A DNA stretch of 64,000 nucleotides from Gentiana macrophylla (taxonomy: Eukaryota > Streptophyta > Magnoliopsida > Gentianales > Gentianaceae). The DNA lies in assembly GCA_026214975.1 (NCBI GenBank), contig CM047805.1, positions 111,719,845 to 111,783,844 on the forward strand. Reading direction: 5' to 3'. Shown here one piece after another: positions 22,426 to 32,625 of the stretch (position 1 is its first letter; every line of letters starts with the position of its first letter). Made by a program: the position numbers and the translations under genes. Under the pieces are notes generated by a model that did no database searches, was not told the origin of the DNA, and worked only from the letters and a program-made list of their open reading frames with translations.

Positions 22426-23922
22426 TCAAAAATCTTCTTCAAGCTTGGAGTCTTCTTTTGAAAAGGACTTGTTGTAGTCAACTTGACTACTTTCTTTCCA
22501 TCTTCTCCATTGAATTAGCTTGCGTAAGCTTGAGTCTTTCAAGTAGTAATTTTCAAATTCTACTAGATCGGCTTTCATTTGTTCAGTCTTGTCTTTAATC
22601 TTCAGTTTATCATCAATCCTCTGATTCTTCTTATGTTGTGCAATTTTTTGCTTTGAGTAAATATCAAACAGAAAGTAGTTCAAGGATTCCTCAAATGTTC
22701 TGTCCTTGTACTTGGTTTTAATAGGATTGTAATCTTTGATAAACTGTGTCCACAGATCCTTTGTAAGAGTAACTCTTCTGTCTCCAGGTTGATTGTATTT
22801 TTCAATAAGTTGATCATCAGTTAACTCTTTCTTCAAAAATTTAGGATCTGATCTGTATCTTTGTAATTCTTCTTCAAGTCGCTTCATTTCTCCAAGTAAT
22901 TTCAGCTTTTCTTCTTCAGCTTCCCCCTTTTTGGCATCATATAACTGATCTACCAGGGCATGGGTTGCTTTTTGATCTTCTGAAATCTGTCGCTGAGAAG
23001 CAAGTACTTCCTTAAGCTGAGTTTCTAACCCGTAGATATGCTGATTTATATGCCAATGAGCCTGAGCATGAGTTTCTCTATCTACTGCGGTTGAATCTTC
23101 GAGTTGTTGTTTGAGTAACACAATCTCTGAAGCAGAACTTGAACTTGATTTGTGAATCATCTCTAGTCTTGCATGAACTGAAACATCAGTTCTAGTTCTA
23201 TAATCAAGATATCCAGAGATGTTTGATAAAAGGCCATTCTGTGTATCTCTCTGACTAAGTACAATTTTCAAGTTTTCATGAACTCTGGCCAATTCATCTT
23301 TAGATAGAAAATCATAGGGATCATATGTAGCTTCTATTTGATCCTTATCCTGAGTATTCTCATCAATAACCATCAGTTGTCTGATTTCATGAGCTGCTTG
23401 CTGATTGTCAGTTGTCTGATTTCCAACTGGCAATCCTTCTTGCTGTGGAACAGTTTGCGTAGCTAGAGGTTGAGGTTGAGTGACTGTTTGCAAAACTGTA
23501 GTATCATCAGCTTCTTTTCTTGACTTATCATGGTCATCATCATCCTTTTTCTTTGAACTGCCTTTAGATGATGTGCCTGATTCTCTTCTTTTTGCTAGTT
23601 CGGTAAATCTTTTGAAACAGTTGTCAAGAAATTCTGAAATAGGAAACAGAGAATAAAGATCTCTAACTTGCAATTTCTCTAAGAGTAATGTTTCTTCAGT
23701 GTGTAAACTGACATCTCGAGAATCTTCTGGTTGAAGTTTCATTTTCATCAGCTTAATGATTTTGTCAGCTTCGAAGACTGGTTCTGATTGCTGAATCGAT
23801 TGCTGTTGTCTCTGAGAAGTATGGTCAGTAGTGACATTCTCTTGAGTAACTTCAGTTGTCAATTGATGTTGTTGTTCCCCCTCAGTTGGTGCTTTCTCAC
23901 TTGAGATTTGAGGTACAAACAT
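22426..23922 (-). CDS. Copia B post-pol protein, C-terminal coiled-coil part (498 codons, open)
   Basis: The longest open frame in the window. It lies between pol and the 3' LTR of B. The start is probably not native: the region upstream (24311-23923) continues the same coding character in another frame. The first third is Gln-rich (TEVTQENVTTDHTSQRQQQS, TVTQPQPLATQTVPQQEG). The middle has a long coiled-coil-like section (LLKQQLEDSTAVDRETHAQA, then ETQLKEVLASQRQISEDQKA and EAEEEKLKLLGEMKRLEEEL). The end is highly charged (KDLWTQFIKDYNPIKTKYKD). I see no signal peptide or membrane segment, so an envelope role is not supported. The position is that of the Sirevirus env-like gene. A structural or nuclear coiled-coil protein is possible; the function is unknown. 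Confidence 0.7.
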   Translation of the reverse strand: MFVPQISSEKAPTEGEQQHQLTTEVTQENVTTDHTSQRQQQSIQQSEPVFEADKIIKLMKMKLQPEDSRDVSLHTEETLLLEKLQVRDLYSLFPISEFLDNCFKRFTELAKRRESGTSSKGSSKKKDDDDHDKSRKEADDTTVLQTVTQPQPLATQTVPQQEGLPVGNQTTDNQQAAHEIRQLMVIDENTQDKDQIEATYDPYDFLSKDELARVHENLKIVLSQRDTQNGLLSNISGYLDYRTRTDVSVHARLEMIHKSSSSSASEIVLLKQQLEDSTAVDRETHAQAHWHINQHIYGLETQLKEVLASQRQISEDQKATHALVDQLYDAKKGEAEEEKLKLLGEMKRLEEELQRYRSDPKFLKKELTDDQLIEKYNQPGDRRVTLTKDLWTQFIKDYNPIKTKYKDRTFEESLNYFLFDIYSKQKIAQHKKNQRIDDKLKIKDKTEQMKADLVEFENYYLKDSSLRKLIQWRRWKESSQVDYNKSFSKEDSKLEEDF

Positions 23923-24311
23923 CTTACAACCGATCTTCCTTCCTGCAATGGATTCGACTTTTCACTTAGTCCCTTTGTGTTCACTTCCTCGCCGAGACAC
24001 AGCTTAATACGACTTGCTTCAGGTTGGGAAGTTGTTCCTAGGATTTCCTTCGATGTTGCAGTTTTCCTTGCTTGCTTCCCTTCCTTAATTCTTTGTAGAT
24101 AAAACTGAATGATTCCACTAAGAGTCTTCTTCAGTCGGAATCTCCCATCAGTTACTTGTCCTTCAGCTTCAGCTCTTTTCCCACTTTCTAATTCAGCTAA
24201 GTGTTGCTTCTTGAACTGATTGACTATATAACTCGCCCAATTAAATTCTATATTATCCTGATTATGTTCATCAAAGAAAATATTTTCTTCCGAAAGTATA
24301 TTAATTCCTTT
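23923..24311 (-). pseudogene. Copia B post-pol ORF, middle part, frame broken
   Basis: Links the two open parts of the post-pol region. A readable frame (about 24230-23940) gives NWASYIVNQFKKQHLAELES and KKTLSGIIQFYLQRIKEGKQ, a plausible continuation. A stop at 24312-24314 and at least one frameshift separate it from both neighbours. Confidence 0.5.
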
Positions 24312-24788
24312 TTATTTTCCAATGACGTGTTTGCTGAGCCATCTGCTGAGATTTCCAAATTCCGGCTTGATTTTTTCGACATGAATACCAGTTTCGATTG
24401 GTTCTGTAGACGAAGTAATCATTGCGAGAAAAGCTTCTTTCTTCAATGGTAGAGTGGCTAACTCTGTTGAAGTTGCTGTTGTATTTGCGAAGCCAAAGAG
24501 TGACCTCATGACTCTTTCATTGAGAACAATGCGATCTCCACGAACTGTAGTTATCAAGGAGTCACTGACTAATCGCATATTTTGCCAAAATTGCAAAATG
24601 CCTTCCACATCTCGTTTTTCTTTGAAACTAACTTCGAGGATGTTGTTCAATCTTGGTTGTTTTTCGATTTTATCTCGTACACAGCTGGCTAACAAGGTGT
24701 TTTGACACATACCTTCATACATTTCAAGTGTTAGTTCATCCAGCTCTGTGATCAATCGTTTGTCTTTCGAATCATCTGAAGTGCCCAT
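24312..24788 (-). CDS. Copia B post-pol protein, N-terminal domain (about 158 codons)
   Basis: The likely start is the ATG at 24788 (MGTSDDSKDKRLITELDELT). The track upstream to 25007 has no further support and includes LTR-like AT-rich spacer. The diagnostic stretch is EGILQFWQNMRLVSDSLITT-V-RGDRIVLNERVMRSLFGF. An aromatic FW, then about ten residues, then TVxG, then about ten residues, then an F-rich end: this pattern recurs in the post-pol ORFs of C (38574) and A (46692). It recalls the plant transposon-associated domain with the pattern FYANL..VRGK....IN (Pfam family described as putative plant transposon protein); that is my inference by pattern. It ends with a TAA/TGA-type stop and the protein continues in other frames. 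Confidence 0.65.
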   Translation of the reverse strand: MGTSDDSKDKRLITELDELTLEMYEGMCQNTLLASCVRDKIEKQPRLNNILEVSFKEKRDVEGILQFWQNMRLVSDSLITTVRGDRIVLNERVMRSLFGFANTTATSTELATLPLKKEAFLAMITSSTEPIETGIHVEKIKPEFGNLSRWLSKHVIGK

Positions 24789-25275
24789 ATTTGAGTGTGA
24801 ACACAAAAATTTGATTTTTGAAAGAGAGGGTTGCAAAGAGTCTATTTTGCTTTCTGAAAATAATTTGAATTTTGATAGAGAATAGTGTGAACGGAGGTTG
24901 AATAAATAGGTAGGATATTTTGGCGGTTGAGTGGTACAACTTTTCAAATTCCATGATGGTTTTGATAACCGATACGTGTATTGTTCTGACAATCGTGGGG
25001 TATACACACGAAATTCTGACCAAAAGAACTGTGGTAATTTAATGCGATATAACCGTTGTTGATTCTATCTTATCAACCTTTGACTAAATTTGACTGGAAT
25101 GAAAACTGATGCTGAGGTCAGTTCTAGAGATAATTCAGTTCCATCAAATTATTCAGTTTTGTCAAATTCTTCAGTTTTTCAGTTTGAGATTGTTGATGTC
25201 AATGACTAATCTGTTAAGTGAGCGCACCCAACATAACAAACATTAATCCCCTTGATGAATCTCTGGCTTACTGAC
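24789..25275 (-). other. Copia B spacer between RNase H and post-pol ORF (no gene)
   Basis: AT-rich and non-coding. It contains the word pair ACTGACTTAAAT / TGAGCGCACCCAACA (about 25215-25275), which also occurs after pol in elements A (GGGTGCGCTCACTTGGCAG, 15446) and C (39176-39192). This shared word GTGCGCTCAC/TTGG lies a short way after the pol stop in all three. Possibly a promoter or splice signal for the post-pol gene, by position only. Confidence 0.5.
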
Positions 25276-25710
25276 TTAAATTATTCCCAACTCAGTTCTT
25301 AATTTGGCAAATCTTTCTTTGTCCAATGGCTTTGTAAAGATATCTGCCAACTGATCTTCAATAGGTACATAAAGAACTGTTATATCCTTCTTCTCTACAT
25401 GATCTCTTATGAAGTAGTGAAGGACATCAACGTGCTTTGTCCTTGAGTGTAAAACTGGATTATCAGTAATTGCAATTGCACTTGTGTTATCACACATTAT
25501 GGGAATTGTTCCTTCTTCTATCCCATATTCTCTTAATTGCTGTCTGATCCATAAAACTTGAGCACAACAACTTCCAGCTGCTATATATTCAGCTTCAGCT
25601 GTTGAAGTTGAGATTGAGTTTTGCTTCTTGCTAAACCATGACACAAGTCTATTTCCCAATAACTGACATGTGCCTGATGTGCTTTTTCCATCCCACTTTG
25701 CATCCAACAT
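25276..25710 (-). CDS. Copia B RNase H domain (open, end of Pol)
   Basis: 144 open codons: [100 protein letters not shown] and QLADIFTKPLDKERFAKLRT, ending TELGII and the natural stop of Pol. The catalytic Glu (AEAEY) and Asp (CDNT) are present; the first Asp lies upstream in a different frame (near 25720). RNase H degrades the RNA of the RNA-DNA hybrid. It is a domain of the polyprotein, so the Met at the start of the open frame is incidental. Confidence 0.9.
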   Translation of the reverse strand: MLDAKWDGKSTSGTCQLLGNRLVSWFSKKQNSISTSTAEAEYIAAGSCCAQVLWIRQQLREYGIEEGTIPIMCDNTSAIAITDNPVLHSRTKHVDVLHYFIRDHVEKKDITVLYVPIEDQLADIFTKPLDKERFAKLRTELGII

Positions 25711-25731
25711 AGTCTCGAATCAAATAAGAAA

Positions 25732-26822
25732 TCACTTGAATTCTCCTTCTTTTGAATACCAAATTCCAACTCCATCTGTGTCTTTCAGATATTTCAAAGT
25801 TCTTTTCACAACTGTGAGATGACTTTCCTTTGGTCTTGACTGAAATTTTGCACATACACCGACAGTAAAAGATATGTCTGGCCTACTTGCTGTAAGATAG
25901 AGTAAGCTTGAATCATCCTTCTCAGTAGAGTGTTTGATCAACATCTTTACCTTCTTTGTCTTCATCTAATCGATGTTGGTCCCCATTGGTATAGAAATTC
26001 CAGTGAGATTTCTCCATACCAAACTTTTTGATAAGTTCTCTTGTATATTTGGTTTGGTGAATGAAAATTCCATCAGCTAATTGTTTAACTTGCAATCCTA
26101 GGAAATAATTTAATTCTCCCATCATACTCATCTGAAATTTTCTTTTCATCAAACTTGCAAATTTCTCACATAACTGTTCATTTTCTGATCCAAAAATGAT
26201 ATCATCAACATAAATTTGAACAAGTAGAGTATCTTCTCCATTCTTCATCCTGGATAAGGTTTTGTCGATTGTTCCTTTGATAAATCCATTATCCACTAGA
26301 AACTGAGATAGAGTTTCGTACCAAGCTCTTGGTGCTTGTTTAAGTCCATAAAGAGCTTTCCTTAGTCTGAAAACTTTATCTGCTTGATCTTTGACTTCAA
26401 ATCCGGGTTGGTTGTTGAACATATACTTCTTCTTCAAGAATTCCATTTGGAAACGTACTTTTAACATCCATCTGATAAACTTTGAATTTCCTGTGAGCTG
26501 CATAAGCAAGAAATTGTCTGATTGCTTCTAGTCTTGCAACTGGTGCATAAGTTTCATCAAAGTCTATGCCTTCTGCTTGAGAGTATCCTTTGGCTACAAG
26601 TCTGTCTTTGTTTCTGATGATGTTCCCATCTTCATCAAGTTTATTTCTGAAAACCCATTTGGTTCCAATGATATTGACATGAACTGGTTTATCTACAAAT
26701 TCCCATACTTGATTTCTCTCGAATTCATTGAGTTCTTCTTGCATAGCTAATATCCAATCTGGATCTTTCAAAGCTTCTTCAGTTTCTTTAGGTTCTGATT
26801 GAGATAGAAAGCATGCAATCAT
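25732..26822 (-). pseudogene. Copia B reverse transcriptase, two frameshifts
   Basis: 26822-26397 gives the fingers ([60 protein letters not shown]) and the palm start ([40 protein letters not shown]). The frame shifts near 26400. 26509-25922 gives [20 protein letters not shown], the catalytic LVQIYVDDIIFGSEN and the thumb KFQMSMMGELNYFLGLQVKQ. It shifts again near 25960 to SLLYLTASRPDISFTVGVCA. Both Asp residues of YVDD are kept. The DVKSTFPNG motif has a Pro where the family has Leu. Not translatable as one chain. Confidence 0.9.
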
Positions 26823-27068
26823 TGCATCTAGTTGATGTCTTGTTCGAACTCCAGCTTGAGTATCACCAATAACTTATTCTTCTGGGTGATCTCTCATCCA
26901 TTGATGTGTGTGAGTTTGTATCAACTAATTCTTCAAAAACTGGTTCTTGAACTTGTTCAACTGAATCTGAATGAAGTTGTTCAAGTTGTTGAGCAATTGG
27001 AAATCGAGGTGATCTTGATCTCAACATTCTCAAAATTTGTAGTCTTCCAACGTCAATCAAATCGATTC

Positions 27069-28150
27069 TCAGCGTGATCGTAATCGAGGCGAAACCGGTT
27101 CAGTCGGTCTTGATTGTTTCACCAGGAAGTTTGGTTCATCAAATACTACATGTATTGATTCTTCATGCTTGAGTGTCCTTTTATTTAGTACTCTAAAAGC
27201 TTTGCTGACACTTGAATATCCTAGGAAAATTCCTTCATCAGCTTTGGGTTGAAAAACGTGAAGTTGATATTTTCCATTATTGTGTATGAAACATTTGCTT
27301 CCAAAAGCATGAAAGTATGAAACATTTGGTTTTCTTTCATTCCAAATTTCATAAGGAGTCTTCTCATGTCTCTTGTTTATGAGAGCTCTGTTCTGGTTGT
27401 AACAAGCTGTGTTAACTGCTTCTGCCCAATATCTTTCAGGTAGTTTAGCTTCACAGATCATAGTCCTCCCAGCTTCTTTGAGTGTTTTGTTTCTTCTTTC
27501 AGCTACACCATTTTGTTGTGGTGTTCCTGTGGCAGCAAGTTGGTGTAAAACACCATTTTCTTCACAATATTCAATAATCACATTGTTGAGGAATTCAGTT
27601 CCTTTATCAGATCTTATCTTTACAACTGAAACTCCTTTCTGATTCTGAAGTCTCTTGAGAAGTTCTGTGAGCTTTTGCTTGGTTTCACTTTTCTTGGTTA
27701 GAAAGATTACCCAAGTATATCTTGAAAAATCATCTACTACCACCAATGTATACTTCTTTCCACTGATACTAATTGGTGTAATAGGTCCAAATAAGTCCAT
27801 GTGTAGCAATTCTAGATGTCTGGTTGTTGAATGCTGAGACTTGGTCTTGAAACTTGCTTTTGTTTTTTTTCCTTGTTGACATGCATCACATAAGCTGTCC
27901 TTCTTATATGATATCTCTGGTAGTCCAATGACTAGCTGCTTCTTAACAAGTGTGTTGATGTCATCAAAATTGAGATGACTCAGTTTCTTGTGCCATAGCC
28001 AACTGATTTCTGATTTGGTATGCACGAGCAAACAAGTTTCAGCAACGGCAGTTGTCCAATCTACCACATACATGTTTTCCTTTCTTCTTCCGGCTAGGAC
28101 AACTTGATAAGCTGATTCACGATAACAACGCGAATTCTTTAGCAAAAGTA
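27069..28150 (-). CDS. Copia B integrase (best preserved integrase of the window)
   Basis: About 340 codons open without interruption. Zinc-binding part: WLWHKKLSHLNFDDINTLVK then LCDACQQGKKTKASF (HHCC ligands H-H and C-C visible). Catalytic core: LLHMDLFGPITPISISGKKY (Asp 1), IRSDKGTEFLN (Asp 2), GVAERRNKTLKEAGRTMICE (Glu), with the usual spacing. The C-terminal part runs through PYEIWNERKPNVSYFHAFGS to HVVFDEPNFLVKQSRP. The open frame reaches further up to 28370, but that upstream part (MLLTHDKEQKAISIILLQRM...) is out of frame with the protease and is not native. Integrase would insert the DNA copy; it could fold, but it has no intact protease or Gag partner here. Confidence 0.9.
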
Positions 28151-28420
28151 ACTTTGTATCCCATATCACATAATTGACTTGTCTTTGAGTAGATTGTAGT
28201 GTAGTCCTTCTACATAAGATACATTCTTGATTGTAAGTCCATTTACGATAAAGGTGCCAAAACCTCTCGTGTAACCAGTTTATCTTTACTTCCAAAATTG
28301 ACATTTGGTCCATCCTTTGCAATAAAATTATCGAGATAGCTTTTTGCTCTTTGTCATGTGTCAAGAGCAACCACCATCAAAAGTACCATATATCCTCTGC
28401 ATGAAAATTAGAAGTTTTTA
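28150..28420 (-). pseudogene. Copia B protease region, active site lost
   Basis: Near 28387-28350 the - strand reads FDGGCS-stop-HMTKSKK, where related elements have FDSGCSRHMTKNK: the active-site Ser is Gly and an Arg codon is TGA. Downstream the expected frame breaks several times before VVLAGRRKENMYVVDW resumes at about 28110. No protease can be made. Confidence 0.75.
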
Positions 28421-29055
28421 GGTACCCAACTCGCAGTTTGGGTCCATAGAGAGTCGATTGTCAAGACAACTCTGGGAATATATCCTTTTGGGATTCTTCG
28501 GATATTGTTGCACTTGTTTTCATATATGTAAGCCACACTCCCATAGTATCTATGTTCGGACTGTGTCTTATTTATATGATTTCTTAGATCTTCTGACTGA
28601 AATTTGTTTCCATGTTGATTTCTATTATTAAAGCTAGAGTGATAACCATCATTCCTTCATCTCGAGGTCCGGATTGACCTTTGTATCGTGACTTATCTTG
28701 AGCGAGATTAGTCCTCTGTGAGTTTTGGACCTGAAACTTGTGATAAGTTTTCGATCCGGAATGATTGTCATTATCGCTTTTATTAACAAATTCATAAAAT
28801 TCCAATCATCATCGATTGGGATATAGTCTTCCTTTCCCTTAAATGTGTGAATCTTTGAATGATTGACATTCTTGGATTTATTTTGATTGTAATTTTACGG
28901 TTCCCGACTTCATTGGTTTTGTGGATCGGCAATTGATTTGCCGTTTGGGTTTCCATTGGATACAAATGATCTACCATTTGATTTACCTTTGTTGGTAGAT
29001 GCGATTTGTCTTCTTAGAAAACAGATTTATCCTATGTGAAATCGGCTTTCTTGGT
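28420..29055 (-). pseudogene. Copia B Gag-Pol linker, degraded
   Basis: Covers the basic, Gln/Asn-rich stretch between the zinc knuckle part and protease. Short readable pieces (28977-28792 with MVDHLYPMETQTANQLPIHK; 28805-28584) lie in different frames. The typical end YGPKLRVGYLK, the counterpart of YGPKQCWVPK in A, lies near 28450-28420. No independent function is visible. Confidence 0.55.
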
Positions 29056-29948
29056 TCAAAGAATTTTCTCAGTTTGTGGAAGTTGCTCAGCTACAAACTT
29101 AATACCAGTTTTGGTACTAGGCCCAACAGCTTCGCTAGTTCCATTCTTTGAAGATTGCTGTGTATCAAATCCTAAACAAGTTTTGTCTCCATATGGTTTT
29201 CCTGATTTGAATCCAGTAATTGAACTTGATTGATCAAACGATTCGATTCTTGATGTCGATGTCGCGATGAGTCGATCTTGAATATTTTCTTTATCAGTTT
29301 TAGTCAGTTTCAACATTTTTAGTTCAGACTTCAATCTTTCAACTTCAAGAATTAGACTTTCTTTCTCAGCTTTGATTGATTCATAACCAACTTGTATGGT
29401 TACTAGCTAATTCATCAGCTCGTCAAGAGTTTCTTCTAATTCTAGATTTTTTGGATTGGAGTCAGCAGTCGAAGAACATGCATTTTTCATGGAAATCTGA
29501 GCTGAAGAGTATTTAGAGTTTGATTCACAAACCTCATTTGGATCTTCCATGTGTGCCATTAAAGCTGTGTCATTGATAATCTTTCAAATGCCACCATAAT
29601 CGATTCATCTCCAGCAAGGAGTGCTCTTCTACCAACTCTTCTTGGTGGAGTTTTCTTGATCAGTTCTGGACATTCAGCTTTATAATGTCCTGGTTTCTTG
29701 CAGTTGAAACAGAGGTATTCATCATCTTTTCTTTTCTCAAGAGTCCTTTTGATGAACTTTTGAGTGACTGGGTGTCCACTTTTCATTCTTCGAATTCTGT
29801 TCATCATTAGAGCCATTTGTTCTTCCATTTCATCCAATTCATGAAGATTGTTAGATGAGTTTTCTTGAATCTCATTTGATGCTGCTGCAAGTGCTGTGGT
29901 CTTTGGTTCTTCCAGAGCTTTGATTATTGGAGCTGTGGTTGTGAAATC
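29056..29948 (-). pseudogene. Copia B Gag C-terminal half with single CCHC zinc knuckle
   Basis: 29837-29559 holds MDEMEEQMALMMNRIRRMKS and then one complete knuckle, CFNCKKPGHYKAEC (near 29712-29671), with all four ligands. 29334-29056 holds a conserved stretch SSSITGFKSGKPYGDKTCLG that is also present in C (about 43130) and E (about 60770). A stop at 29559 and a frame change separate these pieces. The knuckle binds RNA during packaging. Confidence 0.8.
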
Positions 29949-30591
29949 TTAACTAAATTCATAAGCTTTCAGATCTAAAAAAATCTTGAATGAATCATCT
30001 ACTTCAAGTCTCCTGGATTCTTCTATAGTAGTAACCTTCATCTTCCAGCACATTGGTAATGCCTTCAAGATTCTTGTGTTGATGACTTTCTTTGAGTATT
30101 CAATCTTGAGTAGATCTAGTTCATCCATGATAGCACTGAATCTTGTCTCCATTTGGTCAATGGTTTCTCCAGATTTCAACTTGAAATTCTCAAACTTTTG
30201 TTTTGCAACGGAAATTTTATTTTCCTTGATTGAATCTGTTCCTTCACAAACTAACTGAAGTTTGTCCCACATTTCTTTGGCAGTTGTACCTTCTTTCACC
30301 TTCAAGTACATGTTGCTGTCAAGAGTTCTGAGGATAAAGTCCATCGCAACATTGTTGAGATTGTTTCGCTTGCGATCATCACTAGTCCATTCGGATTTGG
30401 GTTTTGCAACTCGAACTTGCTCTCCACCAACAGTTTGCATATGAGTGATTTGAATTGGTCCATCGGTGAGTACATCCATCATTTCATCATGAGTAGTCGC
30501 TAGAAATGCCTGCATCACGACGTTTATATTCGTCAAATTTGTCCATGTTGCACATAAGCATTTGTCTTGCATATTGATTGTTATCCATTGT
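29949..30591 (-). CDS. Copia B Gag N-terminal domain (207 codons open)
   Basis: The open frame starts at 30572. The native start is likely the ATG at about 30591 (MDNNQYAR-like, as in C), one frame off, because the sequence CATTGTGAGTG at 30586-30596 follows the TTGATTGTTATC of that start. The body contains QAFLATTHDEMMDVLTDGPI, EWTSDDRKRNNLNNVAMDFI, KEMWDKLQLVCEGTDSIKEN and SGETIDQMETRFSAIMDELD: the UBN2/DUF4219-type Gag of Copia elements. It ends LDLKAYEFS with a TAA where relatives continue SKKL. Forms the particle shell. Confidence 0.85.
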
Positions 30592-30690
30592 GAGTGAGTG
30601 AAAATCGATGATTAACTGAAAACTCGCTTTCAAATAAGAACAACTAGAGGAGATAAAGAGCAAATGATATCTTGTTAAAGAAACACTTTG

Positions 30691-30702
30691 CTCGATACCA
30701 AT
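30691..30702 (-). promoter_or_regulatory. Primer binding site of Copia B
   Basis: On the - strand ATTGGTATCGAG follows the LTR end CCAACA. In the other elements it is ATTGGTATCAGAG or ATTGGTATCGGAG; here CAG is replaced by CGA-like sequence, another case of the CAG/CGA difference described in the findings. Confidence 0.85.
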
Positions 30703-32424
30703 TGTTGGTCCTTGGAAAGGCTAACACAAGTTTAGAGGGGGGTGAATAAACTTGTCCCTAAAACTGGATTTAAAGCAAATTAAGGTTCGATTAAAAACTT
30801 GTGTGGAGTTAAGTCGACAAAGTGAGATTAAATCAAACGACTTAAGTGGCCCTGAGTCAACCGGCAAATGGATATGATTTTAGCTTTTTCTTGATCTAGT
30901 TATTCTATTATGAAAACTGAGTGTTGTGAATCAATTCGGTGAATGTCGGTTGTGACTTGTGAGGAGTATAACAATCAAGTATCACAATCTTTGTAAGTAA
31001 ATCTTTGAATAAATAAATAAATGCGTAAAGTAAATAAGGCGGATATTATAGAGGTTCGTGGTGGTGTAATCCTCACGTCCTCTCTTCCCTGTGGTGCGGA
31101 GGAAAATTCCACTAGAACTTCTTGAGGTGAATCATTACAAAAAGTCCTAAACAATAGTCCTTGGCTAATACCTAGCTTCACTATCTAAACAGTTGTAGAA
31201 CAGGTAGAATTGTTGCTCTTCAAATGCTTGAACCACTGGTCCTTAGAGGGTAGGATTGCCTCTTCACCAGCTACCACCACAAACACAGTCTTCCCGACTG
31301 CTTGTCACAACTGTCCTTGGTGAAACCTTCCCGGTTTGCTTCACAGTCTAAAACCTTTGATGTAGAATCAAGGTTGGGCTGAGAATCAATAAGTTGATTC
31401 TTGTTTGTGGTTCTTCAAAGTGTTGAATTCTTGATAAATTCTTTGTAGCTTGAACACTTGAAGAAATACTAGATATGATCTTGTTATAGTTCAGAGATGA
31501 TAGCAATTCGAATAGAATAGACTGATGCACAAAATTGCTTGTTGATTCTTGTATATGCTCTGTTCTATATCTTGTGTTGTTCGTGCAAAGTCTTGTATTT
31601 ATAGTGTGTAGTCCAACGTTCATATGGATTCAATTTGAATTGTGTCAACGTCTATCTTGCAACGGCTATATTTTCTGACTGTTCTGCTGTGTCAGTAACT
31701 CATCCAATGAAATTGTTTTCTTTACAACGTTCGACTGTACTTTCAATTTGTTGGATGGCTGACTTATAAAACTGAGTTTCCTTATTAGTTTTGTACTGAG
31801 TTTTCTTTTGTCAGTTTCCTAACTGACTTGAAGCATTAACTGAGATTTTACTCTTCTTCAAATATCAGTACTCCTGTTTTCATCTGATTATAATTGACTT
31901 AATCAGAGTACACCATGATTCATTATCATCTAAGAATTCATTGTCCTTATGATTCTTAGGTCTTCATACAAGATCCATAAAGTCAGTTCAGGTCACCACA
32001 ATCTTGCTTGAAGTCCAACTTTACAGTCTCGACTTGTAATCTTCATAACTGAGTTTGAACCCTCAGTTCTTCATTCTTCAATAACTGAGTTTGAACCCTC
32101 AGTTTTTCGATCTTTTAGATAAGTCAACTGAGTCTGTAACTCTCAGCGAACTTACCTTCTTTAGTTTCATGTAGGTGTATTCTGAGTCAGTTTGCTTGTC
32201 TCGATGATTTCCAGTTTTCAGTTTTACGACACACTAATAATTACAGTGCTTGTCTGATGTAACCTATACGAATATCAGACTCTAGTAAAACTTATACATT
32301 CAGTTCTAGACATCTTTTAGCTTTCCACTATAACAGCTGGCTTCAGCACTTCATCACTGGGGTTAAGATAATATTTTAACACATAAGATGAATTATCATC
32401 AAAACATAAATTTTATTTCCAACA
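30703..32424 (-). repeat. 5' LTR of Copia B (1722 bp)
   Basis: Ends TGTTGGTCCTTGGAAAGGC and TTTCCAACA in + orientation. Pairs with 20435-22213. The piece at 31340-31625 is almost unchanged between the two. GTAAA follows at 32425. Confidence 0.95.
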
Positions 32425-32625
32425 GTAAAGAAGTCAGTACACCGGCTTAGTGACCAGTCAAATCACTTCACAGCTGAATACTTTGGGGAAAACAGTGAAG
32501 TAGAGTGTGAAAAAAATCTGTTTTATACATGTGAAAGATCAGAGGATTTATGTAGAATTATTTTATGGAAGATTAACCACGTGGATTTTATTTTATATCG
32601 TGGAGGCTATTATTTGAATGACGGC
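32425..32625 (+). other. Copia A post-pol spacer, second copy, right of element B
   Basis: Starts with the duplicated GTAAA and equals 15536-15734. It ends in the ACGGC target duplication of element C. Confidence 0.9.

Larger units (their letters stand above)
20435..32424 (-). mobile_element. Sirevirus-like Ty1/Copia element B (11,990 bp, both LTRs, TSD GTAAA)
   Basis: On the - strand: 5' LTR (32424-30703), primer site (30702-30691), gag (30591-29056), protease (about 28400), integrase (28150-27069), RT (26822-25732), RNase H (25710-25276), post-pol ORFs (24788-22426), polypurine tract (22227-22214), 3' LTR (22213-20435). GTAAA flanks it (20430-20434, 32425-32429). It is the most complete element in the window and probably the most recent: the LTRs align end to end. 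Stops and frameshifts still break gag, protease, RT and the post-pol region. Confidence 0.95.

Noticed and set aside
22426..23922. 498-codon open frame as a host gene (coiled-coil protein)
   Set aside because: It lies between the RNase H end and the polypurine tract of element B, on the same strand, within LTRs and target duplications. It is an element gene.
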